Assembly: GCA_002399285.1 (NCBI GenBank)
Contig: DHDI01000014.1
Span: 55,275-119,274 of the forward strand
Direction: 5' to 3'
Length of the DNA stretch: 64,000 nt
Source of the DNA: Thermoanaerobacterales bacterium UBA4880
GTDB taxonomy: Bacteria > Bacillota > Thermoanaerobacteria > Thermoanaerobacterales > UBA4877
Below the pieces are notes generated by a model that saw only the letters and a list, made by a program, of their open reading frames with translations, searched no databases and was not told the DNA's origin. Position numbers and translations under genes: made by a program. This document shows, in pieces, positions 25,014-34,024 of the stretch (within the stretch, counting starts at the first letter, position 1; the number at the start of each line of letters is the position of its first letter).

Positions 25014-26135
25014 TTATCTTGGTAAAGTTAACCGAGTTTTTAAATATTTTTTATCATAGAGTTTCATGACATCGGGATTTATGCTATTTTGTAAAGCGTA
25101 GCAATAGATATATTGATATATAGGGATTATTGAAAGAAAACTGTTCAAATATTCATCAGATCCTTGTATTATAGTAACATTTTCCTCTTCTTGAAAACAA
25201 TCATTTTCATTTGTTATAATCCATATATAAGGGTTTATATTCTCTATTGCTTTTAAAAATTTGTGTGTCTTATCAAATGCATAACCTTTTGAAGCCAACA
25301 AAATAATTAGATCATTACTATCCATGGCAGTCCAAGGACCATGCATGAACTCTTCTAATTCCCAAGCTTCAGCATTTATTTGAATACATTCATGAAACTT
25401 CAACGCTCCCTCATAAGCATTTGCAATATTGGGACCAGCAGCTACAATATATACATTATTAACGTTCTGCATTTTTTTGCAAATATCCTCAATCAGACTA
25501 TAATTATTTATAATTTGTGTAAGCATAGGTGGCAAATCAGTTAATATGTTTTTGTAGTCTGCAATGTCAGTTCCCTTGCTCTCTGCTATTAAAACAGCCA
25601 ATATAAATAGCTTAATCAAAGTAGCTTCATAACTACGTGTTTTGGGTAAAGACGGCTCTCTTTCCCTCATACCTAAAATTGCGATATCCGATAACTCGGC
25701 CAGTTTAGAGTCTTTTACATCTGTGACACCAACGACTTTTGCTCCGCTTGCTATCGCCATGTTAACAGCATCAATCACCGAAGCGGTACTGCCTGTATGT
25801 GATATAGCTATTACCAGATCATTTGATAAATTAGCCGGAGGATACGCAAGAAATTCAAATGCTTCATACGCATTTGCTTTTATCTTCGCAAGATTATTGA
25901 AATAATAAGTACCAGCGGTAGCTGCATAATAAGAAGTACCGCATCCTATTAAATAAATTGTATCAAATTTTTTTACAGTAGAAACAAAGTCGCGTAGAAT
26001 ATTTGTATCTAAATAATTCTCCAATAAATATTCTATTTCTGATGGAATCTCATTAATACCATCCCATACTAAGTATGGGTGTTTAGTTCTACCAAATGTA
26101 TTTAATATATATGATGGTAACTGCTCATTCTCCAT
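25014..26135 (-). CDS. SIS-domain sugar-phosphate isomerase/deglycase-like protein
   Basis: A 373-residue cytosolic protein, two SIS domains without glutaminase. YLIGCGTSYYAATAGTYYF (about residue 65) and IAISHTGSTASVIDAVNM (about 115) form the first site. YIVAAGPNIANAYEGALKFHEC and EAWELEEFMHGPWTAM (about 260) form the second, with the Glu and His expected for GlmS/FrlB-type chemistry. It is the last gene of PTS locus 3, so it probably acts on the phosphorylated product of that transporter, perhaps an amino sugar or Amadori compound. AT-rich, like the rest of the locus. Confidence 0.82.
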   Translation of the reverse strand: MENEQLPSYILNTFGRTKHPYLVWDGINEIPSEIEYLLENYLDTNILRDFVSTVKKFDTIYLIGCGTSYYAATAGTYYFNNLAKIKANAYEAFEFLAYPPANLSNDLVIAISHTGSTASVIDAVNMAIASGAKVVGVTDVKDSKLAELSDIAILGMREREPSLPKTRSYEATLIKLFILAVLIAESKGTDIADYKNILTDLPPMLTQIINNYSLIEDICKKMQNVNNVYIVAAGPNIANAYEGALKFHECIQINAEAWELEEFMHGPWTAMDSNDLIILLASKGYAFDKTHKFLKAIENINPYIWIITNENDCFQEEENVTIIQGSDEYLNSFLSIIPIYQYIYCYALQNSINPDVMKLYDKKYLKTRLTLPR

Positions 26136-26233
26136 AAAATTGCCTCCACTTCATCACAGTTTGACTATTTGATTTGGGATTTTTTATAATATGCAAGGAT
26201 TCGCTAAATCTAAATAGTTTCTTAAATCATCAC

Positions 26234-27817
26234 TTAACCAATAACACCTACTGCTCCAAGTGCAAACGCAACTCCAATGATGCCTAACATTAAGTTTGTT
26301 GTTTTTGAACCTTTTCTTACAAAATAATACACAATCAACATTGTTAATAAAGGTAATAATCCAGGCATTATACCATCAACCATAGATTGTATTGAAACAA
26401 TACTTTTACCTACAGTATATGCAAGGGGAGTACTAATATTAAGCCACGTAGCAGTTAGTGCGCCTACAGACATTAGACCCGTTATACAAGCAATATCCAT
26501 AATACGTTTGTAACCATTACCCGCTAACCGGGTTATGGCACTTTCGCCTAGTCTATACGTAGAATCTAATGTAGCCCATGAGACATACACATGCACAGCA
26601 TTAACAACTACAAAAAATATTAGAGGAGCTATAGGATTTTTCTGTAAAGCCAAAGATGCACATATACCACCAACTAAAGGTCGTAGCGTCCCATGAAACA
26701 TCGAATCTCCCATAGCTGCTAGCGGTCCCATTAAACCGGACTTTACTCCTTGAATCGTTTGTTCATCTATTTCTTCGCCACTTGCTTTCTTTGCTTCCAT
26801 ATTCGCAGTTAATGCCAATATTGGCCCGCATAGCCACGGATGAGTATTAAAAAACAACAAATGTCTTTTTAAAGCAGCTTTATACCCCTCAAAATTATTT
26901 TTATATATTTTCTTTAAAAAGGGCATTAATATCCATGTAAATCCTATTGCCTGCATCCGGTCAAAGCTAAATGCCGATTGTAACGCAAACGATCGAAAAT
27001 ATATGGTTTTAATATCTTTTTTAGTTAATAAACTTTCACCGGCTGTTGATGCAGCTACTTCATTGTCTTCATATGGGATTTCTTCATTATTTTCCTTTTT
27101 CATATAATTTATAAGTAAGGCAACCAGGAGACCCAATAAAGCAGTACCTAATACACCAAATTTAGCATAAGCAGCTATCAAGAAACCGGCAAAGAAGAAA
27201 GGCATTAATTTTCCTGGAGCTAAACTATTTAATAAAAGGGCAAATCCTAAAGCTGGCAAAGCATTACCTGTCGCAGAAAGTCCGTTTTTTAACCATACAG
27301 GAATTTCATTTACTAATACTTTCACTATGTCTGCTCCCAACATTAGTGCAAAAAACGTGGGTATAGCATCTGCCAAAAAATGTGCTATATTCCCAAGATG
27401 TAGCATCCATGCTATTCCCTTATCATTACCACTGTCAGCATATTTTTCTGCAAAAGAGACAAAAACAGTACTAACTGTTTTGGCTATTAATTCAAAAAAT
27501 GATCCTAATAAGGCAGCGGGAATAGCTATAGCAAGAGCTGTCTCGATGCCTTGTCCTGATAAAATAGCAAAGGCTGTACCCAATACACTTCCTATCGTGT
27601 AGTTTGGTGGCACCGATCCACCTATATCAGCCGCACCCATAAAAATTAACTCTAATGTGCCTCCTACTAATAAACCCATTGCAAAATCGCCCATAATCAA
27701 ACCGGTTAATGGTCCTAATATAATTGGGCGTTCTAAAAACCAGTCTCCTAAAAATCTGCGTGACCAATATGCAAAACCTGCTAACATCGATAAAGCTAAT
27801 GCAGTTCCTAAGCTCAT
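26234..27817 (-). CDS. Fused PTS mannose-family EIIC-EIID transporter (locus 3)
   Basis: A 527-residue membrane protein that joins two components normally encoded separately. Residues 1-250 are EIIC (FLERPIILGPLTGLIMGD, LVGGTLELIFMGAADIGGSV, NGLSATGNALPALGFALLL). An acidic linker follows (about 248-268). Residues 270-527 are EIID (LLTKKDIKTIYFRSFALQSA, LLFFNTHPWLCGPILALTAN, GLMGPLAAMGDSMFHGTLRP). I see no frameshift or internal stop, so the fusion is a genuine open frame. It would fix the C:D ratio at 1:1. In loci 1 and 2 the same components overlap by only 8-14 bases, so a small deletion could have created the fusion. Confidence 0.92.
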   Translation of the reverse strand: MSLGTALALSMLAGFAYWSRRFLGDWFLERPIILGPLTGLIMGDFAMGLLVGGTLELIFMGAADIGGSVPPNYTIGSVLGTAFAILSGQGIETALAIAIPAALLGSFFELIAKTVSTVFVSFAEKYADSGNDKGIAWMLHLGNIAHFLADAIPTFFALMLGADIVKVLVNEIPVWLKNGLSATGNALPALGFALLLNSLAPGKLMPFFFAGFLIAAYAKFGVLGTALLGLLVALLINYMKKENNEEIPYEDNEVAASTAGESLLTKKDIKTIYFRSFALQSAFSFDRMQAIGFTWILMPFLKKIYKNNFEGYKAALKRHLLFFNTHPWLCGPILALTANMEAKKASGEEIDEQTIQGVKSGLMGPLAAMGDSMFHGTLRPLVGGICASLALQKNPIAPLIFFVVVNAVHVYVSWATLDSTYRLGESAITRLAGNGYKRIMDIACITGLMSVGALTATWLNISTPLAYTVGKSIVSIQSMVDGIMPGLLPLLTMLIVYYFVRKGSKTTNLMLGIIGVAFALGAVGVIG

Positions 27818-27844
27818 TTAATTGCACCTCTTTCTATTATATCT

Positions 27845-28267
27845 TTAACTACTTTTCATACCACCAAGCAATATTTCTCCAACATCAATAATACTATTTT
27901 TGCCTACTCCCAGTATATGTGATACTAATTCCGGCAATTTCATACTATAACGCAACGCAATGGCCTCAATTAAAATTGGTAAGTTCACTCCCGCAACAAG
28001 TTTTATTTTTTGGTTTTTATCTCTTACTACAAACTCGCTTACAACATTAGACGGTGTGCCACCAAGCATATCAACAAAACACAAAACGCCTTCACAAGAA
28101 TTCATGTAATCCAATTTCTCAACGATCTTTTTCTGCAAATCCTCAGCACCTTGTCCTGGGAAAAAACCAATTGACTCTAGCATATCATTATCCTGAACCA
28201 GCATTGATACCGTAGATAACAAACCTTTCCCCAAATCTCCATGCGTAATCACTAATATACCTATCAA
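27845..28267 (-). CDS. PTS mannose-family EIIA component (locus 3)
   Basis: Cytosolic EIIA of 140 residues. ILVITHGDLGKGLLSTVSML carries the phosphorylated His 9; VLCFVDMLGGTPSNVVSEFV and LVAGVNLPILIEAIALR are family motifs. It lies between EIIB and the EIIC-EIID fusion. It is the intact EIIA of this operon, in contrast to the broken EIIA copy upstream of EIIB. Confidence 0.93.
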   Translation of the reverse strand: MIGILVITHGDLGKGLLSTVSMLVQDNDMLESIGFFPGQGAEDLQKKIVEKLDYMNSCEGVLCFVDMLGGTPSNVVSEFVVRDKNQKIKLVAGVNLPILIEAIALRYSMKLPELVSHILGVGKNSIIDVGEILLGGMKSS

Positions 28268-28334
28268 TTGTCTATCACTCCCTGTTGCTTAAAAACTAAA
28301 TTACCACCCTTGATTTCCTCTTTTATTGACACAT

Positions 28335-28817
28335 TTACAAAGAGCGAATGATTTTATTAAAATCTGTAATTGCTCCACCCGGCAGCCAAACAGCTTCCAA
28401 CGTAATGCCCAAACCATCTATCTTTTTCCATGCCTCAATTTCTTCCTGTGTAGCAGCTACTTCTTTCGTTAAGCGAGTTCTTCCCGGTGCTATTCTTACA
28501 TTTCCTATATTGACTTTTTTTACTGTAAGTCCATTATCAATTAATTTTAATAATGATATTGGTGAATTAATTAAAAGCAAAATTATATCATTAGGAAAAC
28601 CATTGGTTTTTAACTTTTCTGCGGCATCGGCAATACTTAAAATTGAGACCCTTACATCTCTAGGTGCCGCATATGTCATAATTGTCTTTTGAGTTTCATT
28701 CTTCGCTACTTCATCATCGGCAACAACTATGCGAGTGGCTCTTGAAGCTTTACTCCAACCAACTACTACCTGACCATGTATTAGTCGATCATCCACACGG
28801 ATTAATGAGATTTGCAA
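28335..28817 (-). CDS. PTS mannose-family EIIB component (locus 3)
   Basis: Cytosolic phosphocarrier of about 160 residues. The active-site loop is VDDRLIHGQVVVGWSK; KKVNIGNVRIAPGRTRLTKEV and LEAVWLPGGAITDF follow the family. The start is set at TTG 28817, with GGGGG 8 bases upstream (protein then begins LQISLIRVDDRLIHG); a start 7 codons earlier is open but would swallow the ribosome binding site. It is the first intact gene behind the sigma-54 promoter. Confidence 0.88.
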   Translation of the reverse strand: MQISLIRVDDRLIHGQVVVGWSKASRATRIVVADDEVAKNETQKTIMTYAAPRDVRVSILSIADAAEKLKTNGFPNDIILLLINSPISLLKLIDNGLTVKKVNIGNVRIAPGRTRLTKEVAATQEEIEAWKKIDGLGITLEAVWLPGGAITDFNKIIRSL

Positions 28818-28904
28818 TGTTAATTCCCCCATAAGCAAAATTAATTAAAGCTTACTAACAATGAAAAACATATCTTACAAACCTATTTTAGAAACACTGT
28901 CAAC

Positions 28905-29070
28905 ATCGTCGATGCCATCTATCCCCCCTAACTTATTTCTGTGACCTTCAGAACTAATACTGCAAAAGTACACCATATATATTGCCAACAATCGTCTGTG
29001 TACTTTTAAGCGTTTCTACTGCCATCTCCCTGTGACTTATTTAAATCATATTGCTTTGCTCAATAGCCAT
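28905..29070 (-). pseudogene. Truncated EIIA-Man pseudogene upstream of PTS locus 3
   Basis: The minus strand aligns base by base with the first third of the locus 2 EIIA gene: TTGAGCAAAGCA for the start, then ISHREMAVETLKSTQTIVG against VSHGNMAEETLKSAQMIVG, followed by stops, a small deletion and the GIDGI-equivalent. The frame is broken by TGA/TAA near codon 6 and again after about 30 residues. It shows that the locus 3 promoter segment came from a copy of a locus 2-type operon. Confidence 0.8.
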
Positions 29071-29122
29071 ACCTCCTTACCCAAATATTGTTAAAGCCTT
29101 TTGTGAAGACGCCATACTATAT

Positions 29123-29139
29123 AGCAAAAGCCATGCCAA
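29123..29139 (-). promoter_or_regulatory. Sigma-54 (-24/-12) promoter of PTS locus 3
   Basis: The minus strand reads TTGGCATGGCTTTTGCT, matching the -24/-12 consensus with exact spacing and nearly identical to the locus 2 promoter. Transcription would read through the EIIA pseudogene into EIIB. Confidence 0.85.
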
Positions 29140-29180
29140 GTATAGCGTTTTCCACAAAAGGCCTGTATCAAGGATTTCAT

Positions 29181-29216
29181 AGGTTGTTAAATACGATTCA
29201 ATACACTAATTCATTG
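29181..29216 (-). promoter_or_regulatory. Candidate LevR activator site (locus 3)
   Basis: The block AGGTTGTTAAATACGATTC, then AATACACTAATTCATTG (plus strand), aligns with 21885-21920 and 21981-22013 at locus 2. It lies about 70-105 bases upstream of the predicted sigma-54 start. The regulator gene ends 58 bases away. Confidence 0.5.
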
Positions 29217-29273
29217 CAGCAAATTAAAATAAATACTCTGTAAGACTCTAAACTATACTGCAACTAAACTCCC

Positions 29274-32006
29274 TTATCTTACAATCTCATCCAATACTTT
29301 AAGTTCATCCTCTTCAAGGACCACACCATAGTCATCGTACACCGCCTTTACAAGCGGATTCTCATTACCCGCGACTGCAACAGTTCTTTCGGAAAACTTC
29401 AATCTCTCAATGGCATATGCAATGTGCATTGTAAAGAGGGTATATACGTGGTTATCAAGCTTGATCCCATTCTCGTTCTCGATAATGCCAGCATATTTGT
29501 CAAGAAACGGCATCATTTTCTTCCCGGAAAAGAAATTGAGGTTATCGTCCAGCGCATCCATGATTGCACCGTATACCATGGTCCTGTCCTCATCCTTTAT
29601 ATCCGTCTTTATATGTACGCCTCCCAAGACAAGGCTGAGTACTTTTTCCAAACCGTTTCCCGTTACTACTTCCATGAGACCGATGAACGGAACGTCCGAC
29701 ATCTCCGGGTTTATGCTTCCCACAATGGCCGTTATATCCCGTTCGCCTGCTATTCGTTTCATGTTGTCTACTGCTTTTACCTTGTCACCTATATTGAATT
29801 CTATGACAGTCACGCCCTCAACACCGTTCTTCTTCAATGCCTTATCTACCACATTCTTCAGATATACCGCCGTCCCTTCGCCCGTGCTGCATACGGTGAA
29901 TATGACCTTTTCCCTGTGCGCGCTGCCGTTTATCTCTTTTGAAGTTGCGGCTATAAGGTTTTTTTCCAATTCCAGAACGGACCTGGCCACATCATGCATC
30001 GTAGAATAGGGCGCCATGGACCTGTGAGCAGCCTCTATGAGTGCGGGAGTACTCACGTTGTCTATGGTAACTATCTTCTTGCCTGTCCTCTTGGCTATCT
30101 CCTCTCCGAACACCTTCAGCGAACCCATATCGACCATGAGGATTATTCCATTGCCCTCGTCTATTTCCTGGGCCAGGCCGGCGGCCCTCGCCAGAATATC
30201 CTCGGGATCGTCCTCCAGGTCCATATCTATGGCCTTCACATGTTCCGTCCGCAAAAGTTCATTTACCACATCCGCCATCCCCGTGGCCGTACCTTTGCCG
30301 TGGGCTATGACCATTACTCCAATCTTTTTTGGCGTTTCTTCGCCGTTGGTCAGGTACAGGATCATGCTCACAAAGCCGGTCTCATAGTCTGGGATATCCC
30401 TTTTGAGTAGACTTCTCAATCTCTCAACCATATAGCCGGCCACGTCATACTCCCTCGGATGGCCCCTTTTGATCTCTTCAAGGTCTATGGGACTCACCTT
30501 GTTCTTTCTCACAAACATGGAATTGATGTGAAAGGCCAGGGCTATGAGAGTATCCTCCTTGATGTAATAGCCGTAATTGCTCTGCACCTCTTCCGTTATT
30601 ATCTTGAGCCCGCTTATTATATCGGCGCTTAAAAACCGGGCGAGCTCCTGTTCTTTTAAACCTATGGACAGTATTCCCTCGCGGTATCTTAGCAGCACTT
30701 CCTCCAGGTCCTTGAGCAGCCTGTCCGTCATCTCCGTTTTGCTCAGACCGCCGTGCCTGTATTCTCCGATCTTTTCATCGAGGTACTCATATACCTCCAT
30801 GGAAAAGTCATAGGGGTCCCGCTCCTTCCTTTGTATTTCCAAGGACGCACCGTCAAACACATAATCCCCGTATCCCAATATACTTTCACAGTCCCGCTTC
30901 TCATTGCCAGGATTGAGTATTGCCGCCCTGATATTCTCCGGCAGATAATCCAGCGTGACCCTCATCTCATCCTGATTGATGAGATAATCCAGATATACCC
31001 TGGAGGATATCAGTTCAATATCCGACTTGAGCTCGCCTACATTTCCCGTCGGCTTGTACATAAGCAGCGAGAGCATCACATCATGGGCGGCCTTTATAGG
31101 CTGCTTTACCCTCTTGGACTCTTTGTTGAAGAATTCGGAGATTATAGCCAGTTTCTCCTTGATGCCCCTCTCCGCCAGCGATGGCAGTTTGATCATGATG
31201 GGAAACCGCCGCAGAAAGGTCTCCAGCAGGGCGGCCCTCGGCTCTTGAGTCGTCGCAGCGATTATGAGTATGTCGGCTTTTCTCTCCGCTATGTCCCCCA
31301 GCCTCCTGTATTCACCTCTGTCGATGATGTTGAACAGCATTTCCTGGCCTTCGGGGGGAAGCCTGTGCACCTCGTCCAGAAACAGCACGCCGCCCTCCGC
31401 CTTTTCCACTAGCCCCGAACGGTCGACGTCGCTTCCCGTGTATGATCCCTTGGTACTGCCGAAGAGTATGGACATCAAGAGTTGTGGATTGCTGGAATAG
31501 TCGGCGCAGTTGAATACCACATAGGGGGTCTCCCCTTTTATAACCCCGTTGGCTCTGGCAAAGAGATACATGTGTTCGGCAAAGGTGGTCTTCCCTGTGC
31601 CGGTCTCTCCCTGTATCAGAGTGGCCAGTCCCTTTGGCGGATAGAGTATGGCGGCCTGGGCCTGTTTTATGTACGGCGTCAGGCTGCCCTCATAGCCCAC
31701 CATATCGGCAAAGATGCCCATGTTTATCTTATCCGCAGGTTTCTTTCTCCGTTCCCTGCCGGCGGTCATTCCGTGTTCATCTGCCCAGTCATATGTAAGA
31801 TAGAGGGTCGGCCTCCCTTCTATCTTATACACCAGACCCTCTCTGAAAAGCGCATTTAAGTCCGCAGACACGTTATTACGTACTAAGCCCAGTCGAGTTG
31901 CGATATAATCCGCAGAAAATCCGGCTTCCTTGTTAAGGTCATTGCCCTTTATCCTGCCGCACTCTTCGCAGAGAAATGTGTAAACCTTTTCCTTCCTAAG
32001 CATCAT
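29274..32006 (-). CDS. levR: LevR-type sigma-54-dependent activator with PTS regulation domains
   Basis: A 910-residue activator. Order: N-terminal winged helix (about 15-65), AAA+ (about 85-330) with Walker A GETGTGKTTF (about 134), a sigma-54 contact loop GSYTGS (GAFTGA variant, about 188), Walker B GGVLFLDEVHRLP and arginine-finger region RRFPIMIKLPS; then PRD1, EIIA-Man (VMVIAHGKGTATGMADVV, about 560), EIIB (VIFTVCSTGEGT with Cys, about 700) and PRD2 (TLFTMHIAYAIERL). All catalytic and phosphorylation sites are kept, in contrast to the paralogue at 10 kb. It overlaps the upstream antiterminator by 11 bases. It stands just upstream of PTS locus 3, whose promoter is sigma-54 type, and probably also serves locus 2. 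Phosphorylation by HPr and EIIB would gate it. Confidence 0.92.
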   Translation of the reverse strand: MMLRKEKVYTFLCEECGRIKGNDLNKEAGFSADYIATRLGLVRNNVSADLNALFREGLVYKIEGRPTLYLTYDWADEHGMTAGRERRKKPADKINMGIFADMVGYEGSLTPYIKQAQAAILYPPKGLATLIQGETGTGKTTFAEHMYLFARANGVIKGETPYVVFNCADYSSNPQLLMSILFGSTKGSYTGSDVDRSGLVEKAEGGVLFLDEVHRLPPEGQEMLFNIIDRGEYRRLGDIAERKADILIIAATTQEPRAALLETFLRRFPIMIKLPSLAERGIKEKLAIISEFFNKESKRVKQPIKAAHDVMLSLLMYKPTGNVGELKSDIELISSRVYLDYLINQDEMRVTLDYLPENIRAAILNPGNEKRDCESILGYGDYVFDGASLEIQRKERDPYDFSMEVYEYLDEKIGEYRHGGLSKTEMTDRLLKDLEEVLLRYREGILSIGLKEQELARFLSADIISGLKIITEEVQSNYGYYIKEDTLIALAFHINSMFVRKNKVSPIDLEEIKRGHPREYDVAGYMVERLRSLLKRDIPDYETGFVSMILYLTNGEETPKKIGVMVIAHGKGTATGMADVVNELLRTEHVKAIDMDLEDDPEDILARAAGLAQEIDEGNGIILMVDMGSLKVFGEEIAKRTGKKIVTIDNVSTPALIEAAHRSMAPYSTMHDVARSVLELEKNLIAATSKEINGSAHREKVIFTVCSTGEGTAVYLKNVVDKALKKNGVEGVTVIEFNIGDKVKAVDNMKRIAGERDITAIVGSINPEMSDVPFIGLMEVVTGNGLEKVLSLVLGGVHIKTDIKDEDRTMVYGAIMDALDDNLNFFSGKKMMPFLDKYAGIIENENGIKLDNHVYTLFTMHIAYAIERLKFSERTVAVAGNENPLVKAVYDDYGVVLEEDELKVLDEIVR

Positions 32007-32823
32007 TACCCTCCTCCGCGGCCTCAGCAGCCCTCTCTATATGAATGGCAAGGTACCCAACTTCGCCTTCGGGTACCCTTTTGTCAAGATAGCCTTCTAT
32101 CACGTTCTCCAGCTTTTTGGCCACGATATACGCCCTCTTATATTTTTTCTTGATGGTGCCGAGAAGAGGGTTGTCTATAGGTTTGTCCTTGTCTATCCTG
32201 TCAAAGGCAAACCTCAGGTGCGTGACCAGTCTGGCATAGTCTATGCTGCCTCTGTCAACGGATATCCCCATCTCCCTCTCTATGGTCTCCACCAGCTCGC
32301 CTATTATATTTGCGTATCTCACCGTCTTGGACAGGCTGTTGTTTTCCATACCGGCATGGATATGCATGGCGATGATCCCCGTCTCGTCGGACGGCAGTAC
32401 GGTGCCCAGTCTGTCGGCCACCATGAGCACAGCCTTTTCCGCAAGGGCATACTCCTCGGGATAGAGGACCTTGAGCTCATCATTGAAGGGATTCCTTATC
32501 TCTATCCCCAGCCTCATCCGGTCCGTGGCAAAGCCGATGTGATCGGCCAGGGAGATATGGATGTGCTGCGACAGCTTTTTGCCCGTCTGCTGTTCTATCA
32601 TCGCGATTATCTCCTCGGCCAGGCCTATCACCTTTTCGTCCACCGACTCCAGCAGCCCTCTTAATTTGTCTCCGGTATTCTCTTCCAGCACAAACTTCTT
32701 TTCTATGCGCGGCTCGTCAATTTCCTGTATGAAACCCAAACCCCGTCCCACCAGGACTATTTCCCTGCCGCACTCCTCAGCGAGGACCACATTGTTATTG
32801 AGTACCTTTTTTACATGATACAT
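31996..32823 (-). CDS. glcT: BglG/LicT-family transcription antiterminator (GlcT-like)
   Basis: A 275-residue RNA-binding antiterminator. The N-terminal CAT domain reads VKKVLNNNVVLAEECGREIV and LVGRGLGF. PRD1 (about 65-170) holds ISLADHIGFATDRM and AMHIHAG-type histidines; PRD2 (about 175-270) holds RLVTHLRFAFDRI and GYLAIHIERA. The dimer would bind a RAT hairpin in nascent mRNA and block a terminator. A matching RAT/terminator stands before nagE at 36.3 kb, so that is the probable target. The activity is controlled by EIICB- and HPr-dependent phosphorylation of the PRDs. It lies downstream of nagA with a 34-base gap. Confidence 0.92.
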   Translation of the reverse strand: MYHVKKVLNNNVVLAEECGREIVLVGRGLGFIQEIDEPRIEKKFVLEENTGDKLRGLLESVDEKVIGLAEEIIAMIEQQTGKKLSQHIHISLADHIGFATDRMRLGIEIRNPFNDELKVLYPEEYALAEKAVLMVADRLGTVLPSDETGIIAMHIHAGMENNSLSKTVRYANIIGELVETIEREMGISVDRGSIDYARLVTHLRFAFDRIDKDKPIDNPLLGTIKKKYKRAYIVAKKLENVIEGYLDKRVPEGEVGYLAIHIERAAEAAEEGNDA

Positions 32824-32857
32824 ATCCTATCACCAATCATATAAAATACGGTTACAG

Positions 32858-33985
32858 TCAAAACACCTTTTCTCCCGATATATACATCCCTTTGACATTT
32901 ATATTTTCATCAAAGAGTATTATGTCCGCCATATTGCCTCTCTTTATCTCGCCCATATCATCCATGCCCAGCAGCTGCGCGGGATTATACGATGCCATCC
33001 TTACCGCCTGAGGAAGAGTCACGCCCAGATGATTTACCGCATTGTATACGGCCCTGTCCAAAGTCAGCGTGCTGCCGGCTATGGTGCCGTCCTGCAGCCT
33101 GGCCTGGCCGTCCTTTACATTTACCTGCTGTCCGCCAAGGTCATAGACGCCGTTTTCCATCCCGGCAGCCCTGAGCGAATCCGTTATCAATATGGACTTC
33201 TCTATTCCCTTCACCTTGAGCAGTATACGCAGAGCGGCAAAGTGCACATGGAATCCGTCGCTTATCATCTCCGCAAATATATCGCTGTCAAAGACCGCGC
33301 CCAGTGCGCCGGGTTCCCTGTGATGCAGGCCCTTCATGCCGTTATAGGTATGAGTGGAGCTCTTCACCCCCGCCTCTATGCCCTTCATTGCCTCGTCATA
33401 TGTGGCGTTGGTGTGACCCATGGAAACGACTATTCCCCTGTCCGAAAGCTGCCTTATAAATTCCAGAGCGCCTTCCGCTTCAGGTGCCAGCGTGATCAGT
33501 TTTACCACATCCTCATATCCGCCGCACAGTTTTAAGAACTCATCCATAGAGGGCTTTTGTATATATTCTTCCGGCTGAGCTCCCTTGTGCTCCTTGGATA
33601 TAAAGGGCCCCTCCATGTGCAGCCCCAGAAGCTTGGCGCCCTTCACTTTTCCCATGGACTTTCCCGCATTTACTACGGCGTCCCTTATATTATCCTCAGG
33701 CATGGTCATGGTCGTAGTGAGAAAGCCGGTAACGCCGCTCGCTATGAGCGACTCCGATATGCCGTTAAGGGCCTCGTAGCTTGCGTCCATGGCGTCATAT
33801 CCCTTCCTGCCGTGCATGTGTATCTCTATGAATCCGGGCGCCACGTACATGCCCCTTGCGTCCACTTCTTTTATCAGCCCGGGAACGGTATCTGTGACGT
33901 CGGCTATTCTGTCTCTGTCCACGACCACCGCCTTATCGACTATACCGTCTTTAAGAATTACTTTGCCGTTTTTTATAGCAAACAT
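32858..33985 (-). CDS. nagA: N-acetylglucosamine-6-phosphate deacetylase
   Basis: Cytosolic amidohydrolase of 375 residues that converts GlcNAc 6-phosphate to GlcN 6-phosphate. APGFIEIHMHGRKGYDAMDA supplies the metal-binding HxH-type region, LLGLHMEGPFISKEHKGAQ the catalytic Glu, SMGHTNATYDEA and STHTYNGMKGLHHREPG the other histidines, and LITDSLRAAGM the catalytic Asp. Length is typical. It takes GlcNAc 6-phosphate from NagE-type uptake or from MurQ and passes product to NagB, encoded 4.5 kb away. It is flanked by crr and glcT. Confidence 0.95.
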   Translation of the reverse strand: MFAIKNGKVILKDGIVDKAVVVDRDRIADVTDTVPGLIKEVDARGMYVAPGFIEIHMHGRKGYDAMDASYEALNGISESLIASGVTGFLTTTMTMPEDNIRDAVVNAGKSMGKVKGAKLLGLHMEGPFISKEHKGAQPEEYIQKPSMDEFLKLCGGYEDVVKLITLAPEAEGALEFIRQLSDRGIVVSMGHTNATYDEAMKGIEAGVKSSTHTYNGMKGLHHREPGALGAVFDSDIFAEMISDGFHVHFAALRILLKVKGIEKSILITDSLRAAGMENGVYDLGGQQVNVKDGQARLQDGTIAGSTLTLDRAVYNAVNHLGVTLPQAVRMASYNPAQLLGMDDMGEIKRGNMADIILFDENINVKGMYISGEKVF

Positions 33986-34024
33986 TTATAATCCCCCCTA
34001 TGTTATCGCTTATCTAAATGCATT

